Assembly (NCBI GenBank): GCA_023453665.1 | Contig: JAEXTA010000054.1 | Span: 1 to 24,870, forward strand | Source: Bacteroidota bacterium | GTDB taxonomy: Bacteria > Bacteroidota > Ignavibacteria > Ignavibacteriales > Ignavibacteriaceae | DNA length: 24,870 nucleotides | Direction of reading: 5' to 3' | In this document: positions 1-8,304 of the stretch, piece by piece | Layout: each line of letters begins with the position of its first letter | How positions within the stretch are numbered: the first letter of the stretch is position 1 | Made by a program: the position numbers and the translations under genes | Notes under the pieces: generated by a model | The model's input: the letters and a program-made list of their open reading frames with translations, nothing else | Databases searched by the model: none | Told to the model about the DNA's origin: nothing

Positions 1-1
1 C

Positions 2-205
2 AAGAAAGATAAATATTACGTGGATGTTGTTTCAGTTGAAGGAAGAAATCATTTTGTAAAAAATATGTTTTCTACTTTAAATTACACTGTCACTTCACTT
101 AACAGGAAAAGTTTTGCCGGTATTGTCGCGAATATACCTGTTGGTTCGTACAGAACTCTGACACAAACAGAAATAAACGGAGTGTTAAAAAAATATGGTA
201 GTTAG
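2..205 (+). CDS. RsuA/RluB-family pseudouridine synthase, C-terminal fragment (5' end outside window)
   Basis: Only the last 67 codons are visible; the frame is open to the left window edge, so this is a partial gene cut by the window and not a small protein. The residues VEGRNHFVKNMF, then LNRKSFAGI, then GSYRTLTQTEI match the conserved tail of the RsuA/RluB/RluE/RluF family (EGRNRQVRRMF, then a basic L.R..FG, then G.(W/Y)R.LT..E). Family members isomerise a uridine in 16S or 23S rRNA to pseudouridine. The catalytic Asp and any S4 domain lie upstream and cannot be checked, so the rRNA target is unknown. The stop codon lies inside the start of the downstream carboxypeptidase gene (11-nt overlap), which suggests co-transcription. 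Confidence 0.75.
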   Translation, partial: KKDKYYVDVVSVEGRNHFVKNMFSTLNYTVTSLNRKSFAGIVANIPVGSYRTLTQTEINGVLKKYGS

Positions 206-1703
206 ACGGGCATATAGTATAGTATTTGTTGTCATCTTAATGACGTCAGTGTATTCACAGGAAGATTCGATAATAAAAATCGATTCTGTTCAACAGGAAA
301 AGTTTACAACCGTTCAGGAATTCTGGTCGCAGATGGATGACATTTTTAACGATCCTAATTTCAGCAACGCAAACTGGGGTGTTGTCATTCAATCACTTGA
401 AACGGGAGAATATTTATATAAACGAAACGAGAATAAACTTTTTATCCCTGCATCTAATTTAAAATTATTTACAAGCGCTGCTGCATTAATACTGCTTGGT
501 GGAGATTTCAGATTCGAAACAAATATATTCTTAAATGGAACTGTCGATGGTTCAATTCTTATTGGTGATCTGGTAGTTCAGGCTGATGGTGATCCTGCAA
601 TATCCGGTCGTTTTTATAATAATGATATGTTCAGAGTTTATAAGAACTGGGCTGATTCATTACTTGAAAACGGCATTGATGAAATAACCGGAAATATAAT
701 TGGTGATGATAATCACTTTGATAACATAGGTCTTGGTGATGGCTGGGCATGGAATTATGAAAGTTACTGGTATGCCGCACCATCCGGTGCCATTTCATTC
801 AATGATAATGTAGTTGATATAATTGTTTCTGTTGATAAAGAATCACTGATCCCGCAGTTGAAAATATCACCTAACACCAAATATGTAATTGTAATTAATG
901 ATGTTACTTCTGTTCCTAATGATTCAATAACTGCAATTGATGTGCACCGGGAAAGAGGCACCAACGTTGTAACCGTAAGCGGAACGATTAAGCAGAATGA
1001 TTCTGTAAAAACTTTTGTAACAGTAAATAATCCTACTCAGTATTCAATGGTTACACTAAAGGATGTGCTGATTAACAAAGGTGTTGAAGTTGACGGTTAC
1101 CCGATTGATGTTGATGATATCAATACAACACTTAACTACGAATCAATGCAGTTGCTTACTACTCATTACTCCCCACAGCTTAGGGAAATATTAAAAGTTG
1201 TAAATAAAAACAGTAATAATTTTTACGCTGAACAATTACTAAAAGCAATTGGATTAAACGTAGAGAACTATGGTACAGCACAAAACGGGATCAAAGGTGT
1301 TTTAAGTGTTTTACCTGAAATGGGAATTAATCCCGAAAGTATTATTATGGAAGACGGCAGCGGGTTATCACCAAACAACTACGTAACTCCGCGGCAAATT
1401 GTTAACCTGTTGACGTATATGTATAAAAGTAGTCACTTCATAGATTTTTTTAACTCACTGCCTATTGCCGGAATTGACGGAACGCTTGGTAAACGAATGA
1501 GCAACAATCTTGCAAAAGGTAAGTTGAGAGCAAAAACAGGTTACTTGTCAAATGTAAGAAGTTTGTCGGGTTATGCTTTTACAATGGATGATGAACCGAT
1601 TGCATTTTCGATAATCGTAAATAATTTTAATGTGCCCGTTAAGCTTGCAGAAAATTTACAGGATCTGGTTTGCTTAAGATTGGCTGGCTTAAAGAGGAAA
1701 TAA
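195..1703 (+). CDS. dacB: D-alanyl-D-alanine carboxypeptidase/endopeptidase (PBP4/DacB type, peptidase S13)
   Basis: This is a periplasmic low-molecular-mass penicillin-binding protein that trims or cleaves D-Ala cross-links in peptidoglycan. All three active-site motifs of the S13 family are present: SxxK as S87-N-L-K90 in PASNLKL, SxN as S340-N-N, and KTG at K447-T-G449. The long insertion between SxxK and SxN (about 250 residues) is typical of PBP4 and unlike DacA. The total of 502 residues fits the family. Residues 5-21 form a signal peptide ending VYS, with Gln22 as the probable mature N-terminus. The ATG at 195 overlaps the preceding gene by 11 nt, and the stop is directly followed by the lysS ribosome-binding site. 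It is probably a soluble periplasmic enzyme, since no C-terminal amphipathic anchor is seen. Confidence 0.92.
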   Translation: MVVRRAYSIVFVVILMTSVYSQEDSIIKIDSVQQEKFTTVQEFWSQMDDIFNDPNFSNANWGVVIQSLETGEYLYKRNENKLFIPASNLKLFTSAAALILLGGDFRFETNIFLNGTVDGSILIGDLVVQADGDPAISGRFYNNDMFRVYKNWADSLLENGIDEITGNIIGDDNHFDNIGLGDGWAWNYESYWYAAPSGAISFNDNVVDIIVSVDKESLIPQLKISPNTKYVIVINDVTSVPNDSITAIDVHRERGTNVVTVSGTIKQNDSVKTFVTVNNPTQYSMVTLKDVLINKGVEVDGYPIDVDDINTTLNYESMQLLTTHYSPQLREILKVVNKNSNNFYAEQLLKAIGLNVENYGTAQNGIKGVLSVLPEMGINPESIIMEDGSGLSPNNYVTPRQIVNLLTYMYKSSHFIDFFNSLPIAGIDGTLGKRMSNNLAKGKLRAKTGYLSNVRSLSGYAFTMDDEPIAFSIIVNNFNVPVKLAENLQDLVCLRLAGLKRK

Positions 1704-1704
1704 C

Positions 1705-1710
1705 AGGAGG
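1705..1710 (+). promoter_or_regulatory. Ribosome-binding site of lysS
   Basis: A perfect AGGAGG sits 2 nt after the dacB stop codon and 4 nt before GTG 1715. It supports the GTG as the lysS start over an in-frame TTG at 1670, which lies inside dacB and has no comparable site. Confidence 0.7.
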
Positions 1711-1714
1711 AAAT

Positions 1715-3226
1715 GTGGAGAACGAAATCCAGCAGGATATAAACGTACTGATAAAAAGACGATTTGAAGAGTTAGAAGAATTAAAAAGTAAAGGTATCGA
1801 ACCATTTGCGTATTCATTTGACGTCAACTCAAATTCAGAAGAAATAAAAAATTCATTCGTTGAAGGCGAAGCAAAAGAAGTAAACATAGCCGGAAGAATT
1901 ATGGCTATCCGTAGAATGGGTAAAGCATCATTTGCGCATATACGCGATCATAAAGGAACAATTCAGATATATCTAAAAAAAGATGAAGTCGGCGAAATGT
2001 ATGATGCTTTCAGACTACTTGATATCGGTGACATTATCGGCGTTGAAGGTTATACATTCAAAACCAAAACAGGAGAAATTTCCGTTCACACCAGGAAACT
2101 TTCACTGCTTTCAAAATCGCTCAGACCACTGCCTGTTCCAAAAGAGACTACTGATGAAGCAGGGAATAAAACGATTCACGATCAGTTTGTCGATAAAGAA
2201 TTACGTTACCGTCAGCGTTATGTTGATCTTATTGTAAATCATGACATTAAAGATGTTTTTATTAAAAGAAGCAAGATCATCTCTTCAATAAGAAGTTTTC
2301 TCGATGCAAGCGGATACCTTGAAGTTGAAACTCCTGTTCTTCAGCCATTGTACGGTGGTGCTGCTGCAAGACCATTTGTAACACACCACAATACACTTGA
2401 TGTTGATCTTTATTTAAGAATTGCGGATGAACTCTATCTAAAAAGATTAATTGTCGGCGGATTTAACGGCGTGTATGAAATCTCCAAAGATTTCAGAAAT
2501 GAAGGAATGGATAAAACTCATAATCCTGAATTTACTATGATGGAATTATACGTTCCGTATAAAGATTACGAATGGATGATGAACTATGTTGAACAAATGA
2601 TTTCTAAAGTATGTGATGATGTATTCGGCACACGTGAATTTGAATTTGAAGGACAGAAAATTAATTTCACATCATCATGGAAAAGAATATCTATGGTTGA
2701 TGCGATAAAAGAAAAAACCGGTGTGGACATTCTGACTGCATCAGTTGATGACTTAAAAGCTTCTGCAAAAAAACTTGGTATTGATTTAAAGAACATTGAA
2801 GGCAGGGCAAAACTGATGGATGAAATTTTCAGTGTTGCGGTTCAGCCAGATCTGATACAGCCGACATTTATAATTGATTATCCTGTTGAACTTTCACCTT
2901 TAGCGAAAAAACACAGAAGCAAACCGGGAGTTACTGAACGATTCGAAGGCTACATTGCCGGCCGCGAAATTTGTAATGCTTTCTCCGAACTTAATGACCC
3001 GTTAGATCAGAAAGAAAGATTTATGGGACAGGTAAAAATGCGTGAAGAAGGTGACGAAGAAGCACACCAGATTGACGAAGATTTTATACGAGCACTTGAA
3101 TATGGAATGGCGCCCACTGCGGGACTTGGAATCGGGATTGACAGGCTTGTTATGCTTTTAACAAATCAATCATCAATACGGGATGTAATATTCTTCCCGC
3201 AAATGAAACCGGAAATAAAAGGCTGA
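1715..3226 (+). CDS. lysS: Lysyl-tRNA synthetase, class II
   Basis: Charges tRNA-Lys with lysine in the cytoplasm. The N-terminal part has the OB-fold anticodon-binding domain (about residues 48-150, beginning VNIAGRIMAIRRMGKASFA). The class II catalytic core follows: motif 1 around GYLEVETPVLQP, motif 2 starting at F260-R-N-E-G with HNPEFTMMELY, and motif 3 beginning about residue 470 as GLGIGIDRLVM. The text GFNGVYEISKDFRNEG and AGREICNAFSELNDP are typical of bacterial LysS. The chosen GTG start gives 503 residues, the usual family length; the frame is also open upstream to a TTG at 1670 inside dacB, but the AGGAGG at 1705 favours 1715. It appears to form one transcript with dacB. Confidence 0.96.
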   Translation: MENEIQQDINVLIKRRFEELEELKSKGIEPFAYSFDVNSNSEEIKNSFVEGEAKEVNIAGRIMAIRRMGKASFAHIRDHKGTIQIYLKKDEVGEMYDAFRLLDIGDIIGVEGYTFKTKTGEISVHTRKLSLLSKSLRPLPVPKETTDEAGNKTIHDQFVDKELRYRQRYVDLIVNHDIKDVFIKRSKIISSIRSFLDASGYLEVETPVLQPLYGGAAARPFVTHHNTLDVDLYLRIADELYLKRLIVGGFNGVYEISKDFRNEGMDKTHNPEFTMMELYVPYKDYEWMMNYVEQMISKVCDDVFGTREFEFEGQKINFTSSWKRISMVDAIKEKTGVDILTASVDDLKASAKKLGIDLKNIEGRAKLMDEIFSVAVQPDLIQPTFIIDYPVELSPLAKKHRSKPGVTERFEGYIAGREICNAFSELNDPLDQKERFMGQVKMREEGDEEAHQIDEDFIRALEYGMAPTAGLGIGIDRLVMLLTNQSSIRDVIFFPQMKPEIKG

Positions 3227-3294
3227 CAGGAATTATCATTGGATAGAAAGACGGAACTAGAAATTGTACTTTACATCTTAAAGATTGAAGTATA

Positions 3295-4278
3295 ATGAAA
3301 TTCCAAATACGAATAGTTTTAGCTCTGGCAGTTTTGTCGACTGCTTTCATCTATTCACAGAGTGATAGCGATTTTGTAGTTCGTTCAGTTGATAAGATTT
3401 CAGACAATAGTGAATTCAGAATGCATATCAGAGGAAATTATCCTCAATCCTATTATGATTCCTTGCTACCTGTAAATTCCCGAGTACCAAATAAGATTGA
3501 TCCATTCAATACTGAAATAAACTATGCCGCACTTGCGGGAGTTGGTGCAATCACTCTCGGAACCGGAATTGCAGTTCACATATATCAAAGAAATGCATGG
3601 TGGAAAGATCAACGATCTTCATTTCATTTTACAAATGATTGGGAGTACGCTCTTTACATAGATAAGGTGGGACATTTCTATGGTGCAAATCTTTTAGCTC
3701 ATCTTTTTTCCGCAGGTTTGGAAGCAGGGAACATACAATCAGAACAAGCGGCTATTTATGGTAGTGTTGCCGCACTCGCATTCCAACTGTATGTTGAAAT
3801 TGAAGATGGCTTTGGTCCGAATTGGGGATTCAGTCCCGGGGATGCAATTGCAAATGTTTTAGGCTCGGGTTATGCTCTAGGACAATATTATTTTCCGTAC
3901 CTGAAAAATTTTCAATTCAAATTCAGTTATTGGCCTTCACAAAAAATGAAAGACGGTACACACAAAGGAAATGGTATTGATGATTATGAAGGACAGATTT
4001 ACTGGTTAAGTTTGAGAATGAAAAACCTGTTGCCAAAATCAATTTCAGAGTACTGGCCTGCATGGTTATGTTTGGCTGGTGGACTGAGCGTTCGTAATCT
4101 TGATGGAATCGGCGGCGGGCAAAGAGAATTTTATATAGCACTTGATCTCGATGCTGAAGAGATTCCACTTCACGGAAGCGGATGGCAGTTTGTAAAGAAT
4201 ACTTTAAACTATATTCACTTTCCGATGCCGGGAATAAGAGTTACTCCTGACGCAGCGTTTTTCGTTTTTACTTTTTAG
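3295..4278 (+). CDS. Exported DUF2279-family protein, function unknown
   Basis: A 327-residue protein with a signal peptide (hydrophobic residues 5-20, then YSQ with probable cleavage before Gln22). A hydrophobic Gly/Ala-rich stretch covers about residues 78-97. The conserved core resembles DUF2279 (YfiM-like) proteins: D123-K-x-G-H127 followed by a second hydrophobic segment, then Y166-x-E-x-E-D-G-F173, W177-G-F-S180 and D183. The spaced His, Glu and Asp residues in or near hydrophobic segments look like a possible metal or polar site within a membrane-associated protein, but this is inference. The C-terminal third is not assignable. It starts 68 nt after lysS and is followed 8 nt later by a glycosyltransferase gene, so a role in cell-envelope assembly is plausible. 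Family assignment is from memory of the motif pattern and is moderate. Confidence 0.6.
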   Translation: MKFQIRIVLALAVLSTAFIYSQSDSDFVVRSVDKISDNSEFRMHIRGNYPQSYYDSLLPVNSRVPNKIDPFNTEINYAALAGVGAITLGTGIAVHIYQRNAWWKDQRSSFHFTNDWEYALYIDKVGHFYGANLLAHLFSAGLEAGNIQSEQAAIYGSVAALAFQLYVEIEDGFGPNWGFSPGDAIANVLGSGYALGQYYFPYLKNFQFKFSYWPSQKMKDGTHKGNGIDDYEGQIYWLSLRMKNLLPKSISEYWPAWLCLAGGLSVRNLDGIGGGQREFYIALDLDAEEIPLHGSGWQFVKNTLNYIHFPMPGIRVTPDAAFFVFTF

Positions 4279-4286
4279 GGGATGTT

Positions 4287-5015
4287 TTGAAGTACAGCAT
4301 TATTATACCGACATTAAACGAAGAAAAACTTTTACCCGGATTATTAAATGAAATCCATAATCAGGAACTAAGGAAAAAATATAACTATGAAATTATCCTT
4401 TCTGACGGTGGAAGTTCAGATAAGACAATTGAGCTCGCACTTGATAAAACCGACATAATAAAAGTACATGTCGAAAAAGAAAAACAAAACATAGCAATGG
4501 GCCGTAATGTTGGCGCTTATCTTGCAAATGGAGAAGTCCTGATATTCCTGAACGGCGATGTATTAACAATGAATGCAGAAAAATTTTTTCAGTATCTTGA
4601 TAACAAATTTTACGGAAGTGATTTCGTTGCTATGACCTGTAAAGTAAAAGTATTTCCGTCCGAAGAAATATTTATGGATAAACTTTTTCATTCAGTTTAT
4701 AATTTATATTTCTACCTGCTGAATGTTTTTGGTGTTGGTATGGGAAGGGGAGAATGCCAGGTTATACGCAAAGAAATATTTTATAAAGTAAACGGAAATA
4801 ATGAATCACTTGCTGCAGGCGAAGATTTTGATTTGTTCAAACGCATAAGGAAGTATGGAAAAATATTTTTCTCAAATGAATTATGTATTTATGAATCACC
4901 GAGACGCTACAGAAAATTTGGATATTCGGGTGTATCATTTTCATGGATTAAAAATTCTTTGTCAATAATTTTTAAGAACCGCTCTATCTCAAAAGAATGG
5001 GAACAGGTTAGATAA
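4287..5015 (+). CDS. Family 2 glycosyltransferase (GT-A fold)
   Basis: A soluble 242-residue glycosyltransferase that would transfer a sugar from a nucleotide-sugar donor to an acceptor at the cytoplasmic face of the membrane. The GT2 signatures are in order: IIIPTLNEE at 5-13, the nucleotide-binding SDGGSSDKT at 39-47, the metal-binding position as N89-G-D91, and an acidic motif GED at 178-180. No transmembrane helix is evident, so this is not a processive synthase of the cellulose/hyaluronan type. The start is TTG 4287, just after AGGGGAT; the nearer ATG at 4282 runs into a stop after two codons. Its TAA directly abuts the TTG start of the downstream outer-membrane barrel gene, which suggests a shared polysaccharide or lipid-glycosylation job. 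Substrate cannot be read from sequence. Confidence 0.85.
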   Translation: MKYSIIIPTLNEEKLLPGLLNEIHNQELRKKYNYEIILSDGGSSDKTIELALDKTDIIKVHVEKEKQNIAMGRNVGAYLANGEVLIFLNGDVLTMNAEKFFQYLDNKFYGSDFVAMTCKVKVFPSEEIFMDKLFHSVYNLYFYLLNVFGVGMGRGECQVIRKEIFYKVNGNNESLAAGEDFDLFKRIRKYGKIFFSNELCIYESPRRYRKFGYSGVSFSWIKNSLSIIFKNRSISKEWEQVR

Positions 5016-6674
5016 TTGAAACGAATTATACTTACTCTCATAATATTAGTTAACTTCATATTAGTTGCCCAATCTGAATATGTACCTGTAACTAATCGTG
5101 TTTATGAATTCCTTGAGAGAATGGAAAGTTTACATTTGTTGGATTCATATAATTCCTTTGAAGTACCTAAAGACAGGAAAGAGATTGCTTCATATATAAA
5201 CCAGGTAATTCAACATAATTTGAAACTTGACCCGGTTGATAAAGAAATTCTTGAAGATCTTAAATCAGAATTTGAGTATGAACTTTACGGAACATTAAAT
5301 AATGCTCAATCAATTATTAGTGGAGAAGATTATAATCCTTTCAATCAGAAAGAACATTATCTTTTTTCACATTCAGAAAAAAACAAATTCAATCTTTTTA
5401 TAAATCTTATTGGTGAAGCTGAAGGAATATTCCTTAATGGTAAAGAACCGGAAAAGAATCTCTCATCATCAACCTGGTTGTATGGCGGTGAGATACGCGG
5501 AACTGTACTGGATAAACTCGGGTTTTACATAAAAGGTACTAACGGCATAGTTGCCGGAAATCTCGAAGCTGCTTTACTGAAGAGAGAATTGAAATCTAAT
5601 TTCAAACTAAATCTTGCACCTGATGAAAAATTCTTTGATGAAACCGAAGGTTATATCTCTGCAGACTTTGATCTTGTAAAACTTAAATTCGGTCGTCAAA
5701 AATTTGATGTAGGTTACGGACCGTTCAAAATGATTTCAGGCGCTAATTCACCCGCTTTTGATTACTTATCATTTAAAATTGGATATTCGTTCTTTAATTT
5801 CTCTTATTATCACTCAAAGATCGGAGGTAAGTCAACTGTTGTTGATGATTCTATCCAGGGGAGTGTCTCAAATGTTGCAGAAAAATATTTTGGCTATCAC
5901 AGGATCGGTTTTGATATTTCCCGTCATTTCAAATTAGGGATTGGTGAAATGATAATATATGGTGACAGACCAATGGATTTTTCTTACGTAAATCCTTTTA
6001 ATTTTTATAAAACGGTTGAACATTCAAATCAGGATAGAGACAATGCAATGCTATTTGCTGATATGAGCAACAATTCAATTGAAGGATTAAAATTGTATGC
6101 AACATTATTAATTGATGATCTGAATGCAGGAAAGATCGGTACCGGCTGGTGGGGTAATCAAACTATGATCAGTGCAGGATTAAATTCTTATAATCTTTAT
6201 CCTGTAGCGCCGGTTGATTTGAGCTTACAATATATTAGGATTGAACCTTATACATTCACTCATCGTCTTATCAAAAACAATTTTACAAATATGGGTTACA
6301 GTCTTGGTCCTGATATTGAACCGAACAGTGAATTGTTTTTTTGTCAAATAAATTATAGGTTTAACCACAGATTGAATTTGAGCGCATCGTTAGCACTAAT
6401 AAATCACGGTGCTAATCCTGTAGATGAAAATGGTGTTGTAATAAAAAATGTAGGAGGGACTATAAATCTCGGTCACAGGCTCCAGGATGCTGCTGAAGTG
6501 GAATTTCTGGATGGTGCACAGGAAGTTCTGCGCACATATTCATTTAGATTATCTTATGAACCGTTTAATCAGCTCTTTGTAAGTATATCAGCTTTTTACA
6601 GAAATCATTCCCTGCAAAAAAGTATAACTCAGAAACAATTAGAAAGTTTCGTTTCAGTTTCAACTAAGTTTTAA
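5016..6674 (+). CDS. Outer-membrane beta-barrel protein, Wzi/capsule-assembly-like
   Basis: A 552-residue protein with a signal peptide (residues 3-18, LVA then Gln19). Residues about 22-65 (PVTNRVYEFLERM, then an R-x-EIA-type segment) resemble the N-terminal helical part of Wzi-like capsule-assembly proteins. The rest consists of alternating aromatic and polar residues in short strands, for example FGRQKFDVGYGPFKM and SASLALINHG, and ends in Phe (VSTKF), as expected for a BAM-inserted outer-membrane barrel. Wzi is an outer-membrane lectin that holds capsular polysaccharide at the cell surface. The start is TTG 5016, with no spacer after the glycosyltransferase stop, so expression is probably coupled. 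A plain porin or other 16-18-strand barrel is the main alternative; specificity is inferred from the neighbour. Confidence 0.55.
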   Translation: MKRIILTLIILVNFILVAQSEYVPVTNRVYEFLERMESLHLLDSYNSFEVPKDRKEIASYINQVIQHNLKLDPVDKEILEDLKSEFEYELYGTLNNAQSIISGEDYNPFNQKEHYLFSHSEKNKFNLFINLIGEAEGIFLNGKEPEKNLSSSTWLYGGEIRGTVLDKLGFYIKGTNGIVAGNLEAALLKRELKSNFKLNLAPDEKFFDETEGYISADFDLVKLKFGRQKFDVGYGPFKMISGANSPAFDYLSFKIGYSFFNFSYYHSKIGGKSTVVDDSIQGSVSNVAEKYFGYHRIGFDISRHFKLGIGEMIIYGDRPMDFSYVNPFNFYKTVEHSNQDRDNAMLFADMSNNSIEGLKLYATLLIDDLNAGKIGTGWWGNQTMISAGLNSYNLYPVAPVDLSLQYIRIEPYTFTHRLIKNNFTNMGYSLGPDIEPNSELFFCQINYRFNHRLNLSASLALINHGANPVDENGVVIKNVGGTINLGHRLQDAAEVEFLDGAQEVLRTYSFRLSYEPFNQLFVSISAFYRNHSLQKSITQKQLESFVSVSTKF

Positions 6675-6690
6675 ATGAAAAGGATATAAT

Positions 6691-8304
6691 ATGTTGTTTA
6701 AGAATTTCAGAATCACCGGTTATGTTATTCTGCTCATACTTGGAATAGTACTGGGAACGCAGATCGAAAAAGTTTTTTCAGATGATAACCTTCGCTCAAA
6801 TATTGTAAAGTTTAATGATGTTCTTACTTATACGGAGAAATATTACGTTGAAGACGTAGACACACAGATGCTTGTTGAAGCGGCTATTAATGGGATGATG
6901 GCAAAACTGGACCCTCATTCTGTTTACATACCTGCCAAACAAATGGAAACAGTTGAAGAATCTTTCAGAGGAGACTTTGAAGGAATCGGAATAGAATTCC
7001 AGGTAGTAAATGATACCATCACTGTAGTAAGCCCTATTTCCGGCGGTCCAAGTGAAGAGCTTGGAATTTTATCCGGTGATAGAATAGTTAAAATAGATGA
7101 TGAAAGTTCAGTCGGCTTTACTAATGAGCAGGTAAGGGGAAAGTTAAGAGGTAAGAAAGGAACTAAGGTTAAGGTAACCATTGTAAGACCTTCGGTAAAA
7201 GATGCCCTGACTTATACTATTACAAGAGACAAAATTCCTCTTTATTCCGTGGATACTCATTTCATGTATGACGCTGTTACGGGATATGTAAGTGTTTCCA
7301 GATTTTCCGAAACAACTAATGATGAACTTGAAGAAGCACTCGAAGATTTAAAAAATAAAGGAATGAAACAACTTATCCTTGATCTCAGGGGCAATCCAGG
7401 TGGTTATCTTTCACAGGCTACAAAAATGGCTGATCTCTTTTTAGACGGTAAGAAGAAGATTGTTTATACAAAAGGAAGAAGATCAGAATTTAATGAAGAA
7501 TATTTTGCCTCAGAAAAAACACCATACGAAAAAATACCGCTGATAATTCTCGTTAACCGTGGCAGCGCTTCAGCAAGTGAAATAGTTGCAGGTGCGGTAC
7601 AGGATTGGGACAGAGGTTTAATTGTCGGTGAAACTTCATTCGGTAAAGGTTTGGTGCAAAGACAATTCAACTTACCTGATAACTCTGCATTAAGATTAAC
7701 AATTTCCGAATACTTTACTCCATCCGGAAGATTGATTCAACGCGACTATAAAAATAAAAAGGATAAGGAAGACTACTATTCAGAACTTGGTGAAAGAGAA
7801 GAAACTGAAGGTGAAAATATTAATCACACAGTTGAAAAAGATACTATAAGACCGGAATTTAAAACCAATGGCGGAAGATTAGTTTACGGCGGAGGCGGAA
7901 TCACTCCCGATTATATTATTAAATCAGAAAGCGTAACTAAATACACAACCGAACTTCTCAAGAATAATGTGTTTTACGAATTTGTTTTAAAGTACATTGA
8001 TCTGAATAGTAAAAGAATTGAATCCCAATATGGCGGGAACCTCGCAAAATTTAAATCAGGATTTAACTTTTCAGAAACTGAATTAAATGATTTTATAAAT
8101 TTTGCAGAATCGAAAGAGACAAAACTTGTAAAAGAAGACTTTGAAAAAGATAAGGAATATATAACTGCAAGGTTAAAAGCTCAGATCGCCCGTAATTACT
8201 GGAAGAATGAAGGATGGTTTTCTATTATCCTTACGCAGGACAACCAGATTGCAAAGGCATTCACACTATTTAATGAAGCTAAGGATATTGCAAATCTAAA
8301 ATGA
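6691..8304 (+). CDS. C-terminal processing protease (peptidase S41, CtpA/Prc family)
   Basis: A periplasmic serine protease that removes C-terminal segments or degrades envelope proteins. Residues 10-29 form an uncleaved signal anchor or signal peptide. An N-terminal helical part contains LDPHSVYIP (73-81). The PDZ domain spans about 93-165 with FEGIGIEF and the hydrophobic binding segment. The S41 catalytic domain follows, with DLRGNPGG (231-238), the nucleophile S294 in GSASASE and the general base K319 in SFGKG; their 25-residue separation equals that of the E. coli Prc Ser430/Lys455 dyad. A charged insert (about 345-375) and a C-terminal helical extension of about 140 residues bring the length to 537. 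It is preceded by AAAAGGA and overlaps the next gene by 4 nt (ATGA). Confidence 0.93.
   Translation: MLFKNFRITGYVILLILGIVLGTQIEKVFSDDNLRSNIVKFNDVLTYTEKYYVEDVDTQMLVEAAINGMMAKLDPHSVYIPAKQMETVEESFRGDFEGIGIEFQVVNDTITVVSPISGGPSEELGILSGDRIVKIDDESSVGFTNEQVRGKLRGKKGTKVKVTIVRPSVKDALTYTITRDKIPLYSVDTHFMYDAVTGYVSVSRFSETTNDELEEALEDLKNKGMKQLILDLRGNPGGYLSQATKMADLFLDGKKKIVYTKGRRSEFNEEYFASEKTPYEKIPLIILVNRGSASASEIVAGAVQDWDRGLIVGETSFGKGLVQRQFNLPDNSALRLTISEYFTPSGRLIQRDYKNKKDKEDYYSELGEREETEGENINHTVEKDTIRPEFKTNGGRLVYGGGGITPDYIIKSESVTKYTTELLKNNVFYEFVLKYIDLNSKRIESQYGGNLAKFKSGFNFSETELNDFINFAESKETKLVKEDFEKDKEYITARLKAQIARNYWKNEGWFSIILTQDNQIAKAFTLFNEAKDIANLK

Noticed and set aside
764..964. Reverse-strand open frame inside dacB, and similar ones inside lysS, topA, ybeY/DUF494 and the M23 gene
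   Set aside because: They lack ribosome-binding sites or family motifs and lie fully within strongly supported genes on the other strand.
1983..2237. Plus-strand 84-codon frame inside lysS
   Set aside because: It is in another frame of a clearly real synthetase, and has no recognisable domain.
3291..3297. Perfect TATAAT at the DUF2279 gene start
   Set aside because: It overlaps the ATG itself and the nearest -35-like TTGTAC is 21 nt away, so it cannot drive this gene; AT-rich sequence makes the match likely by chance.
6685..6690. TATAAT directly before the S41 protease ATG
   Set aside because: A promoter there would start transcription inside the coding sequence, and a good AAAAGGA ribosome-binding site just upstream explains the region.
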